A DNA stretch of 64,000 nt from Lingula anatina (Eukaryota; Brachiopoda; Lingulata; Lingulida; Lingulidae). The stretch lies in NCBI RefSeq assembly GCF_001039355.2, contig NW_019775214.1, forward strand, positions 72,095 through 136,094, given 5' to 3'. The notes below the pieces were generated by a model. That model was not told the origin of the DNA and did not search any database. It saw nothing but the letters and a program-made list of their open reading frames with translations. The position numbers and the translations under genes were made by a program. Below, one piece after another: positions 37,801 to 51,364 of this stretch (positions within the stretch are counted from its first letter, which is position 1; each line of letters begins with the position of its first letter).

Positions 37801-40800
37801 GAAACACTTTGATCAGTAGATAGCATATACCCAGCCAAAGTAGCTCCACTTAATGATTCTCTAATGACAGGTTCAAAGGAATGTAATTCCAAAAGCTGCT
37901 CTTGTGACCTGCCAAATTTATTAAACATTTCAACATGACTTTGATCCAAATGGTGAGTAATGAGGAGTAACATGGTCTTGCCTCCTGCACTTCTTGATTT
38001 TTTTTTTTTTTTTGGTCTTCCAACATTACACTTCACATAAATTCCCATCCCAAAGCCCAAACTGAAAAACTAAAATTTGATAAGAATAAGCAGCAACTGA
38101 AATACTGAGCTAAGAAGCCACCATGACAAACCAAAACTACCCACGTGTCAATGTTTATCATGTTCTCCATTGCTACATGTTGTAAGAAATAGAAGGATGT
38201 TTTCTGTCATTTGTAACAAAAACATACCGCTGTGATACATGTGACTTGGGAGTGCCAGTCACAGCTAAAATGAAACTATTATTTCATTTAAAAAGGCCTT
38301 AAAATATTTAACCCAAGCACATCAGAAAATTACCCCAGTTGATAACAAGAATATAATGATAAAAATTTAATTATGTGACAAAGAAATTTGGGTTCTAATA
38401 TGACAAATTAATAATCTTATCAAAAAAATGCTAAGCCCTTAAGTGGAATATACTGTTCACCACATAAAATGTATGGCAGTTAGAGGTAAGAGCGTCAAGT
38501 GAGTAAGTATAAGGGTATTGTTGAGGAGAACACCCAGGAGAACCAGGTGGGGGAGGGGGGGGGGGCAGGAGGGGGTTAGTGGGGGTTTGGTCAGAGATAT
38601 CGTTATTACACAGAGAAGTACATCAAGTTGTCCACAGTTGAAACTGCTGGAAATTATACGTACAGCCACATGAGCTGTTGTTTTTCATAGTTGAAAGCCT
38701 TCTCATAGCAAACCTTCCCAAGGCCACTAATGGATTTTCCTTCTAAATGAGAAAACCATGCAATGCTATGTGTTGATGAGGTAACAAGAGTGATATGCCA
38801 CACAGACCAAAAGTTCACCCTGCCTCAGCCCTCTACATCCCCTACAGCTTCAAGTTTGGTCCATTATCAAGGTGAAGCTGATCAGTTACTATTTATTACC
38901 ATGAAAAAAAAATTCACACCTATAGTACACAAATAGCATCAGTCAAACTGACCTTGCTATCTTCTGTATCAGAAATTTGACAATGTGTTCTGCATGCTCT
39001 CTAGCCTATAACCACTTACCCACGATTCTTTTATCTTCTTGAACATCCTTCACACCATCAAATCCTAAAGTCTGTTCTATCAGTCTTGAACTAAGTCAAC
39101 TTGAACCCCGAAATAATATATATTTATATCCACAGTGTAAAGAAGTCCAGTGAAATGGAATCAGCTGAGCAGGAATTCTACTTCCAACCCCATGTACCTT
39201 TTACCACCGAGCCATCGTGCTGGTTTGATCTATAAATAACTTGGGACCGGCAAAACCCAAGCTGAAGTTTTCTGAGCAGCTGCAGGCGTCAGATTTCACA
39301 TGGGGCTGTTGGGACTGCTTTCCTTTTTGGGTGCACCATCTACATATGAGCCAATCAGATCCTCTGTTCTAGTGGCAGGTCAGAGGTCAGAGGTCAGAGG
39401 ACAGAGGTTAAGGAGTCATCAATGACTACTACAGCTTCTTTTCAACAAGAATTTCATTCTAATATCATAACAACTCCAACATGTTGGCTCATCCTCAAGA
39501 TTGTTTCAAACACAGGACATCTTTAAAGAATACCACATGTCCAATCTGGACTTATGCCACTGGCCTCAGATGCCCAACTCTATGAAAACACAAGTCCAGC
39601 AGACTTGGAGGAGAGACTCCCAGGTCTACCAGATGATAAAACAAACTGAAGCACATTTGCTTTTAATAACAAACCTCCACAAACTGCTCTCCTCTGTTGC
39701 TATCTGGTGTGAAATGAAAATCTAGGAGTTGATGAAGAAGGGAGCTGATATATATGAAGGGAGGGGAGGGGATGCACTGACAAATCCTGATAGTCTGGAT
39801 TCTGGTGTGTATCAAGCAGATAGCATCACTCTCCACAGCTGCAGACAGTCCTTTATTGGATCTTTGGGTAATGAGGCACAGCAACATTTGACAGTTCATT
39901 ATTAAACTCCACTAATAAATTTATGGTGGGTTGATTTTTTTTTCATCCTACCTGTCTGCAAGTACCAAGAAATTCTTGCTACAAAAATTCTATAAATGAT
40001 AAATATATAATTATAACTATCATAAATAATATAATAATGGGAATGTGTGAATGTGGCTTGTCAGATGGTCCACATTGTGTGTATTGATTTAAAAACCAGA
40101 TTTTGAATTCAATTAACTCACTCAATCAACTCCTTTCCCAGAACTGTCTTAAAGGGCTTATGTCTGATGCAGGACAGCATGTCCATGTCATTATCACATA
40201 CATGTCCACGCCATTATCACGCACATGTGCCAACAATGTGTTAATGACAGACTAGAATATCTGTCTCCCATAGAATCTTATTAGGAGTGTCTCCTCAATG
40301 TATTGCATCACAGGTGTAGCTTTGATTTGTACAAAATAAAATACAAAACTATAATATAGAGATACAAATGTAGCCACCGACTATTTGGAAATGCATCAAT
40401 CTTCTAAAGGTTAATTGGGACTGTGTGTGTGTGTGTGTGTGTGTGTGTGAGTGTGTGTGTTTGTGGAGAAAGATATATATATAGAGAGAGACTTGAGAAT
40501 GAGGGAGAGACAGAGGGTTGAACAAAAAAGGTTCGAAGGATAAACAACAGGAGCAGGTAAATATTGGACACCATGTATTTCATCCAGTTAAAGATATCTA
40601 AATGTTGTGCAAATTGCAACTCTGAGCCTTGGTGAGATGCTGTCTCCTGGTGATACAAGCTAGATCTATTTATAGTATTAAATGGACACATTATCAATAC
40701 AGAAATGCCTCTGAGTCTTCGACTTGTTCCAGGTAAACTGAGGCCATTGCCTGAACATGTTAGCAAAGTGCCAGACTCTGTTAGTTGTTCCTCTTCTACC

Positions 40801-43800
40801 AGGAGGGCACATTGCACTTAATCCTGGAGGTGCCAAAATTTTGCCCACTGGGTGTGCTGCCCTCTCTACCACATTAGTACTCAGTTCTGGAGCAGGCTTG
40901 ACAAGAAGACTATGATGGAAAGACAGTCTTAACTTTAAGACTGGAAAATTTAAGTCTTCTTCAATTCAGGATAAATTTATTTTACTTCATAAAAATAAAG
41001 TGACTATTGGTCTAGAATGTGAGCTTTATTCTTTTATTTCTTTATTTCTGTCTTTTTATTTACAAACAGGTGCAGTTTTCCATTGTAGACTTCTGCTGAC
41101 TTAGCTTCAGTCAAAAATGACTAAAATTAATTCCATGTTTCTGGCATAAGTTTTGCTGTGAAACCAGACCCAAAATTATCACATTTGAAGGCCAGCTATG
41201 AAGTAATTTCCTATTTTTCTATGTATATCAACAAGCAATAATATCTACATTCATTTCCTAAATTTCCATCATTACATGCATTTTGGGGCTAAAACTGGGA
41301 ATTTTTCACTTACACACTCAAAATCAAGTATTTTGCAATGCTAGGAGTGGCATGTCTGGCAAAAAAAACTCCTGAATTATAAATTTTGTAAAAAGCTTAA
41401 CATAGGCAAGCCAAATTGTTTTTTTTTTTTTTTCAAGTAAACAAGTGTACCAACTTACATATTCAGGATCCACAATCAAAAAGAACCTTCAAAAACATCC
41501 TTGCTATTTTGACAACTAGGCAAACAGAAAGCAAACCATACCTTTGCAATGTTCCACAATGGCCTTCTCGAACATCTCAACATCTCAGTATAGTACTTAT
41601 CAACTTCAGAAAAACCAAGAAATAAAAGAATAAATCTTTCCCTGCTGCTGTTACAGCTGAAAGAAATATTAGATTAATTATAAAATAAGGAATAATTTAC
41701 CAGAACATTATCCTTAGTACTGATGGAATCCGAGGTCTGAGAAGCCAACATGATGCTATAACAACTGTTCCAGCTATAATGATCCAACAACCTGGTCCAT
41801 CTTCACTCTGGCCAGCTTGACAACGTCTACCTCGTACCCTGGTCAGGAAAAATTGATCCTCCAACCGTCTTCCTCTTACTAAGTGAGAGAGAGAGAGAGA
41901 GTGGGCAGCACCTAGACACTTCTCTGTCTGACTATCCAAACAGCCAACCAATTCTATTCTCTCTCATCTCAAGTATTGATCCCAGCTTTGGCAACCCACT
42001 GGAACATTAGCATAATAGTTCCTGCAGGCACACATGCCACTTGTTCCACCAGGGACAATCCACCAATACATCCATGACTGCCACATTAAAGTACATGTAA
42101 AGTTTTCAATGAATCCATCAGAGAGAAAAAATCACACAAAGGACACTCTCTCTCACCTGGCTGAGTGTAAAGAATAGGATTATACCTGCACCTAGTATGC
42201 CTTTCTATTTCCCAGTTATTTTATTATCAATATGTAGCTGAGTGTGATGCTATCCATATCCCTGAGAAAACGAGGTATTGATTTTCTCTGGGAGTCTTAC
42301 ATCATGGTGCTTATTGAGCAACTGTATAAGAATTATTAGACACTGCACGGACTTTTAACACGAGGGAGGAATAATTTCCGTAGAATCTCCGAGATGATCT
42401 TCTCTGGTTATTCTCTTAGATTGCCTGGTGGACACCCCAGCCTTCAAAGGTTTCTGGAAACACACCTCGGTCTATTATCAGCATGTTTTTGCCATTTCTA
42501 ATTTCTAGATTTCTGAGGCATAAATGATAACGGAGCACTGTTTCCCCATAATCTAGGGAACTCTGGTTGATAAACTTTCTTAGACCTCAAGAAGACCCCA
42601 TCCTAAACCAATGGAAGTTAAAGCACTGATAACCATTATTGATCAGACGCGTTGGCAAGGGCGTGCATATTTATATCAATGTTCGTCAGTTATATAGCAA
42701 AATTATTCTTACGACACAGATGGGAAATAATCGAGCTACTCTATTAATAGGATACACTTGAAGTGGTAATCAAGCATGGCCAACCTATACAATCTGCTAC
42801 CAGCTGAAATGACATATCTTATCTATAAAAGTACTGATTTATAATGCCCTTCTTATGATAAACAATATTAGTTGTAATTTAAAAAATATCTGTTACCATT
42901 GTTTTACTCTTCACTACTTGGCAAAATATTGTGTTATTTCACAAAAATTTGTTATGTCAGGCATTGTTTCATTTTTCTGAGAACCGTGTTCCACACAATA
43001 GCACTACATTGAAAAGCAGAGATCAAGTCTCCATTCTGCACAGACAAATGGGAAATGCAAATAAAGTTTCTGACTAATAGAATTCTCTCTCACCTAGATA
43101 CAAGCCAAAGCAATTTTTATAAGACACTTGCTAAATGAGAAACCAGACACTCTTAGAATATATACAGTCCTAATTGACTGTCAGTTTTCAAAATTACTCC
43201 ACTTTGCTCCAGAACATAATTAGCCGATCAATAAAACTGGGGCCATTCACAGGCAAACAGTGCACTAACTTGACTGAAATTATTTCAGCACAGATGATAC
43301 TTACTAAAGCCTCCATTGTCTTGTGGTACTTTTCAATGCCCAGTTACTAATTCATGTAAGGCAAAAAACATCTAGCATAAGCCAAGAGTAGAGAGTATTG
43401 TGTGTGTGTTTGGTGTTGTGCGAGCAGGGTGGGGGTGGGGGCAGTGGGGGTGTTGCAGTTAACCTAGCATTTGCTTTGTATTGGCTACATTTCTTGTTTT
43501 TCACCGAATCGGTGCTATAATGACTGAAATACTATCAATATACAGTCATTTTCAACCTTTTTTTTATAATCATTGCATCTGACTGGAGTAGCAGGTGTCT
43601 GCATGATCTGTGGAAAGGTTGGAGCAAAGAGGTATTGGCCATATCTATGCAGAGAAAACAAACATTCAAACAAAAACTGACGTTTCAATTTTTTTTAAGT
43701 CTCTACTTAACTTCTGTATTTTTTTTTTATCTCTATTTTAATTCTGATTCATTTCTCATAAATAATTCTAGCTCCATTATATTAAAAGAAACATTTTTTT

Positions 43801-46800
43801 TTCTGTTTTTCTTATATTTGTGTCTTTATATGCAAATGCACCAAACAAACAAATAAGCAGTAAAATGTTAGATTTGCAACTTTGTAATTTCTCACGGTTC
43901 ACTGGCTAACAAAGTCAATGTTATAACTAAATTTTCTTCATCTCAAATGTCTGGGCTTGCTCTATTGAATATCCATGCAGCTTTTTCTGCCTCAGTTGAT
44001 CTGCCTGTAAAGAAACTGCTTATTTTAAGCTGTGATCAATACGAAGTGACGCGGCGGCAACTGTGCAGCAGGGAAATGTTGAGGTATATACTGTACAACA
44101 GCTGAATACCAGCTGACAGACTCAAGATCTAGCATGCGTAATCTGTTTTCTTGAAAAATTAACATCCAAGATCGATAAAATGCTCCTCTAGCAAATCCCA
44201 ACAAAACTAGCCTTTAGCCTATCATTACATATAATAGGATTGATCAGATGGGTGAAAACACTTGGGTGAAAACCTTACATTGCTAGTATTTTTTGTCAAT
44301 CAATTCCCTTTAAATATCACAAATTTTATCAGTTTATAAATCATTTATATACAGAAATATATGAGGTTGCATGAGCAAGGTTGCAATTTTTCTTTAGGTG
44401 CAAATGAATGATTTATGATTACGAGGTGGGTAATCAGTCCGATATGCAGTTTTCCTGCTTTGAATAGCTGCTACTTTTTCTGTTCTTGATAAAGGCCGTA
44501 TCATTATCACTTCTCTTGCACCATTTTATCTCATCAAGCTCTTTTCAAAACGTATTCCCTTGGCATTATTTGCGCACAGGTCACTGCTTATGGCTGGGTT
44601 TATCCATGCTAACTCAAGACTACACTGATGCCGTCAGCTATGGCATTGGCTGCATATATCCGCTAGGGAAATCAACACATAAACCATCTACTGCAACCCA
44701 GGTCTAAAGCCAGTGATTTCAAAGGAATTTTAAATAGAAAATTTGGGCCCTTTCACTCTCTTAGCTGGCCCAATTTGAGAAATAAAATAGAACCCAGATC
44801 GATTTTTGATTCAGAGCAGACCTTTTCCAGCCAAAAGAGCAACACCCCCCCCTTCCCTCCCCTTTCCCCTTTTCACAGGCCTGACACCTGCCTTTTTACC
44901 AGTTATTCAAAGTTTTTTTTTTCCTCTGTCCAAACCAAGTGGCATTGTCACCACTCATAGGATAAGTGAAAATGATTTATGTACAATTCTTTTCAGTAAC
45001 AGCACTGGATGTCTCCTTCCTCAAGGTGAGTTCCACTACAGTCCAGACCTTCCACGTATTGTTCCACGTCATAACAATACTGATGAACTTATCCACCTGC
45101 TGATAAATTTATGTGCACCAATAAAATGATCTGTCAAAGTTGGAAATTTACTCTTAATATGCCTTCAAAATTGAAGTGTTCATATCAAACTAGGAAACTA
45201 AGAATCTCTTGGTGATACATTTGGCATAAAAATACTCACCATTTAAAGACTTAGAGAGCTAGCAACAAAATATTGATAGATTAACAAAAAAAAAAAAGCT
45301 TCAAAACAGATACCCAAAAATAAGGCAATCTCCAGTTTTACTTCATTTCTATAATCTATTCTCCATCTTTTCAACCTGCTGATCAATACAAACTAGTCAG
45401 ATTCGTTGAACACATCATTAAACTAGTGCCCCTATATTGCCCTTTTCCATTTGGTAGCTGAATAATTGGTAAAAACACTCGAAAGCCAAGTACATCAGCC
45501 TGCTGCTTTTATGTTCTCCTTTCCACTTCCTCCATTTTCACTGTGTAAATTCATTAATGGATGAACATCGTTTACCTGTAATGAATGGACTCAGGGAATA
45601 ATAGATAAGTCTATTTGTGATGTTGTATTATTGATCTCTAATGAAGAAGATGGTCCAGGTGATGCCATACAAAAACCTTTCCCTCAGGTGGTTTAAAGAT
45701 GAATCAAAAAGTGCATGGAGGATAAGTAGGGTGTATCATCTGTTTAATCAAATATCCTACCACTGCTACCAGTGAAATGTGCATGCTTGAGAAAATATAC
45801 CTGTAAATTGTAAACAGAAAGTGAAACTGCAATGTGCGACATTCTGGCTTCCCTACACACCTAGATCATCAAAAAGAAACTGTGCAAAGAAAAATGAAGG
45901 TCAACCTTCATCAAATTGAATGCATCACAAGAAAAAAATTCGAAACATTCTTGATTTACTCCAATCCACAAAATACATGTAAAACAATGATAAAATAACC
46001 GAAACTTAATCGTGTCAATCTCTGCCCGACCTGTTTGTGACTGGCAGGGGTGGGCTGATGGTGGGGCCACTGCTGATCCAATGCCCCCCTAGTAGGCCCA
46101 AGACGCGAAGCTGGCGACCACGTCTTCTGCTGCTGCTGCTGCCGTTTTTCTAAAACATGATGCACTGTCGCTGGTATAAACAAAGTTGTCATTTTCTCTC
46201 AGCAAAAATCTTCTGACACACCTTTCACATCATGTCTCAGCTCTATTGATTCTCAGCACACATTTATAATGTTTATACATCCAAGTCTACTCAGTAGCCT
46301 GGAGGAGAAAGGGCCCATGTATAGATAAATGCTTCACAATTAGCATCTTAGAGCAAGTCATGCCAGGCTATCAATCAATGGCATATTATTTGAACGAAAA
46401 ATAAGGACCAAAGGCCATCTGTTAACCCAATACCTGAACTATCACCTATACACAATAGATCTCACCTATTTACATAACATTTCACACCAGTTAATTGCCT
46501 TTCCTTTAGACAAAATTTGTTTCTTTTTGTATAAGAATATTAAGTACATGCTGTCAGAACAAACCTCATGTATTTGATATTCTTGACATCATAGGAATTA
46601 ATTATGCAATTCCAGCAACCCTTAATTTAATTATAAAGCCTTGCAAACACAATGACCATCAAGGGATACCATGTCCTGGCGTTATTTAATATCCATTCTG
46701 ACAGCAGTTCATTTAAGAGATAACCAAATATCCTGAATAGTGATAAACCTTAACAAGCCCTTTTTTTCCATTAGAACAACATCAGATTGCTTTGCTTTGA

Positions 46801-49800
46801 CAAATATAAATTGCATGTGCAGAAGATGCCAAGATAAGTAGCATCTTTCATGATGTTTTTCCCATTAGGAGGCACTATTCTTTTGTTATTAAGATTTTTT
46901 TTATCAAACTGCAAGTTAATTTATCCTTGGATGATATCACTTAGATGTTAATGTAAATGTTAATGTCGATGCAAATCTGTAGCCTCCATCTTTATTTCCA
47001 TGTATCGATTTTATTCTAACCTAGCTGGTCTCTTCTCTTATATATTTGCCTTAAATGCATGTTAGTGTTGTCATGGGGTATGAAACTAAAAAGCAATCTC
47101 TCATCAAAATAATTTTATACAAAAATACCAACATTTAATGTTTATCAAACTATATTTGTACAAATGCAGAAACAAAGGCAGTTGTTAACATTCCCAGAAA
47201 GATTTACATTTACTTTACATTTCACTTTTTTTTTAGGCCACCAGCCACTAAAATTGTAAATGCTACAAAAAAGTGGATTTCTGATTAAGAGAAGAACTAC
47301 TTCATTGGTATCTGCGATAAAAGAGAGGACTAACAGCCTAGATAAGACAACATGGCAAACAGTGGCTCCACCTACCCATGAAATTGTGAAATTGCAAGTC
47401 TACTTGTTTGCTGCTACTGCTGGGAGCTACATGACTAAACCCAATCACTGGCTCCAAGAACACTACATAGCATTACTCATATGTGTAGATCAAAAGGGTG
47501 CTTAGAATGCAAGTGGCACCATTCATGTCATATGAAGGACTTCGCATTTTTTGCAACTTTTTTTCAAGATGAAAAATTAGCATTTGCCACTCATAAATCA
47601 TGATATTTATTAGTAACTCTTTTCATAATTTTCTTTTTTTTTTTTTTTTTTTTTTTGGGGGGGGGGTATTTTTTTAAGCAGCAAAAAGGAATTTTATAAA
47701 AAGAAAATATAAGTAATAGAAGTCAACATAATAAATGGCATGTCCCTCACATGTTGAAAGATGTTCACCTTTTTGGTAAACTATTCTAAGATCTTATATC
47801 TTCTTTTAGCATGCCATTCTTTCTACAATCTCTTTAAAAAAGCATTCTGAACAAATAAAAAAATATAAAAAACAAATTTATACTAAAATTTCTCAGAAAA
47901 GTTAACATGAAGACATCGCCCACAATCTGTTTGCCTTGTCTGATGTCTGTCATCCGTACTTATTTGCTCTTCTTATCTACTTGGATACTTTAACCTACAC
48001 ATACAATGCTATCGTATACTCTCCCAAGTACACGCCTTCATGTTTAAGGAAATAACCCAGTTTCTTCAGAATTATCTCGTTGAATAAAGTTGTTCGACAA
48101 GTTAATACTCCCACTGCCTCCACCTTCACTTTGGCCGAGACATGACTAGAATGTGAACTACACAGCAATCATGCAATGTTGTCAAGTGTGACATGACATC
48201 CTTGCTAATCTGCTGGTATTACAGCAACCTGTGTACAATATGGGCTTGAGGAATCATGGATTACTTTACAGAGCCAGAAGGAATGGTGTATTATTGCTTA
48301 TTTTTTCAACAAGTCTTCAGAAATTGGTGCATTACTTATTACTTATGAAATCATGTGCAACACCCAAGCATTATATTTGCAACCTGATTCTGTTCCCAAT
48401 CTTTTTATAACTTCACTATTACTATAAAAATAAACTAATAGCATCATCAACTGGAGAGTTAAATGAGTAAGCATTGTGTTATTTCTAATCACAACTGGTA
48501 TACCATATTGCCTTGTCCTGCAGCTTGGCCAGAGTGACCTGAACAGTGACCTTGAGAATTGTCCAAAGATTGGCCGGGGTCCGTTGGTCCAGCCTCATCT
48601 TCATCTTTGCTGAACAGGTACACCAAGGTTAAGAACTCCGAGGCAAGGATGGTGGTTTGCTGTGCATCCAACCTATAGCGCCATCTGTGAGCCCACTCGT
48701 CTTGGGCAACGGTGGATTTTGGCATTTTTCCCTTAACTTTGTACAATTCTGTATATTTCTGAGGAGCAGGCGTTGTTTATCAGCTATTTTCAATTCTTTT
48801 TTTCTAAATATCCTTCATCTTACCCATCCCTTTTTTAAATACTGCCCTATCAAGCCAAATATTGTATTCGATAACTCTTAGTTGGAAACCTGTCTAAAAC
48901 TACCTTGAATATCTTCATTTTTATCGATGCCTACCTATTAAACCAATCTATATCATACCTGTATTGTTTTGGTAAGGTCTCAGTTAAGTTACCTATTCAC
49001 AATGGCAAATTTCCTTTTTCCTGATCTCCATTTCTGTCTGCTTACCTGTGTCATGGTGCTGTACTGTATTATTATTGATCAGGCAGGAAAACAAACCCCT
49101 GATACCATCAGCCTGCCATTTTGGAACGGCGTGCTCGCTTGTTTGCAGTGAGTGTTCAACTGCGTAGTTCTCTCTCTCTCTTTCTATCTCGTTCCTGTTT
49201 CAAGCCTGTCTTTGGTCGGGCGTGATTTTCACAGTCCTGACTGCTGATCAATATTTTACATTAGATATTTAATAGGTTTGTTGCAGAGTGGTGGATTCAG
49301 CAGGACGCCTTCTATTCTTCTGCGATATGTTAATCATCAAGACCAATACACAGCAATATCCTGTCTGAGCAAAAACTCTGAGAGAGAGAAAAAAAATAAT
49401 AAGTGTGGTCTATTCTTGCTCAAATTGTTATTGGCATATGCTGTAAGGCTGATACTTGATTACCACACATTTCAGCTGTGAATAGATTTCAAGAGTGGTA
49501 AAATGTCAAAAGTCAAATCGAAGTTTGAAAAAATTATGCATAGAATTCTGCTTCTATTGTTCTTGTGATTCGAGGGAACTTGGCCAGACAACAGCATTGA
49601 TTGCCGTATTGCATGCAGACAAGGTTTCTATTACACTTCAATTGACATCTGACAAAAGCAGAATTACCATGATTACTAGAGGGATAGTTTCTAAGTCTGA
49701 CTTAATCAAAAACTGATAAAAACATCATTTTTATTGAAATTATTTTATTTTCAAATAAAGACTCAATAAATAAATAAATAAATAAATAAATATATGCTTT

Positions 49801-51333
49801 TTTCAGGTAGAATAACAATCATCAATATTTTCAAAAAAAAAGTTTTTAAAAAATCTAACCATTCAAATTTCCCATTTACAAGTACAACAAAATTCATAAA
49901 TTAGTGTAAGACTTAAAATTACAAGAAATTATACCAAACAATTTGCTGCTTGACATTATGGTGCAACCATCACATTCTTCTGTCAAAATAAGTCAGTTAA
50001 GTGTAAATGATATCTATATCAAATTTAATTATAAAACTGAAAAGGACCTAACAATTCCACTCATGAAACATGCGATTCTGGCAATCACCAAAGGGGTTTA
50101 CACACAACTGTCTCTGTTTTTAGTCCTCAGAGACTGAACTGTTTTCCTTCTCCTAAGTAGTCTTATGTCTAGGGAATGAAAACAGGTTAACTTCACAGGT
50201 AGAAACTATAATCATTGATGGCAAGCAATTCTGCAGAGAGGAGTTTGATTTTGAGAAAAGAACATGTTGGCTCGGGGAAAAGAATACCCTGTTTGGCTGA
50301 AAAGAAAAAAAAAGTATCAGAGGAGAGTGGAGTATAAGGTTTGTAGTTGTCTTACAAGCATACCATCTCATTTTTGAGACCAAAACTTTTGTTTCTCTTA
50401 TTTTTTTAGATATAATTAGTTGCTAACTAACATCACTAATTTATCTTGTACCACATCCATAATCTCTCCTTTTCATCTTTCATTAATTTTTCATACTGGT
50501 GCTGCCATCTATAAACTAGAACACAAACCCCTAAATAACATATGGAGTGATGGATGGTTTTCTCAGTGGGACATTAACTGGTAAAAATCAATACGTTTAG
50601 AGCCCAGCTGCAGGCAAAAGTGGATTCTGTGTCTGTTTTATCAGGTTTCACAATCCAACTAAACTCAATGAATCATGAGCTTTCCTCTTTGATAATGAAA
50701 ACAGAATTGCTGCCACATCCTTTGGTTTGATACAATCTCCCTAACTGTAAATACACAAAATCATCCATTTGGGAGACTACACAGCTCCTACATGCAAACA
50801 AGTAAAGGGCAAATATGTAGAAAAAATCATTTTTTCTGTCTTTCCACATGCTTTTAGTACAATGTTCACATTTGACTTTACCATGTTTAATATTAAGGCT
50901 ATTAAGGCTAAAATAACAAAATAACATAAACCAGGCATCATTGTCAAGCTGGTAGAAAGTCTATCAGGCAAAAATGCCAAGGTCAAAATGTTACATGGAG
51001 CTGAAACAAATATCTGTTACCCAACATTACATGAAATCTTTCCCTTGTCAGTCTATTGTATGCAAAGCCTCTTAGATACAGTGAAGTACATACAGCAATT
51101 AACACCACTATACTATCTCTAGTTATCACAGGATACTTCCCACATCACACTAGACAACTTCGAAATGTCCACATGCTGATAACTTGGCCTTTTTAAAACT
51201 AAGGGCCAAGTATCTAAAACTAATTATAGATGTGAATTTGATTATTAATTGAAATCTCTATGTAATTTTTGTTGTAATAAGTCACGATGCTTCTGATTTA
51301 CATTCTAATTGAACACTGCGTGTGTGAAAGAGA

Positions 51334-51364
<31 letters not shown>

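Larger units (their letters stand above)
35996..46144. repeat. 10.1-kb tandem block, copy 2
   Basis: A second copy of 25861-35994, ending at the same CTG-rich string before unique sequence (TTTTTCTAAAACATG). Microsatellites differ in length, as at 40425-40480, and some short segments are missing, as near 40626 compared with 30473-30497. Confidence 0.95.
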
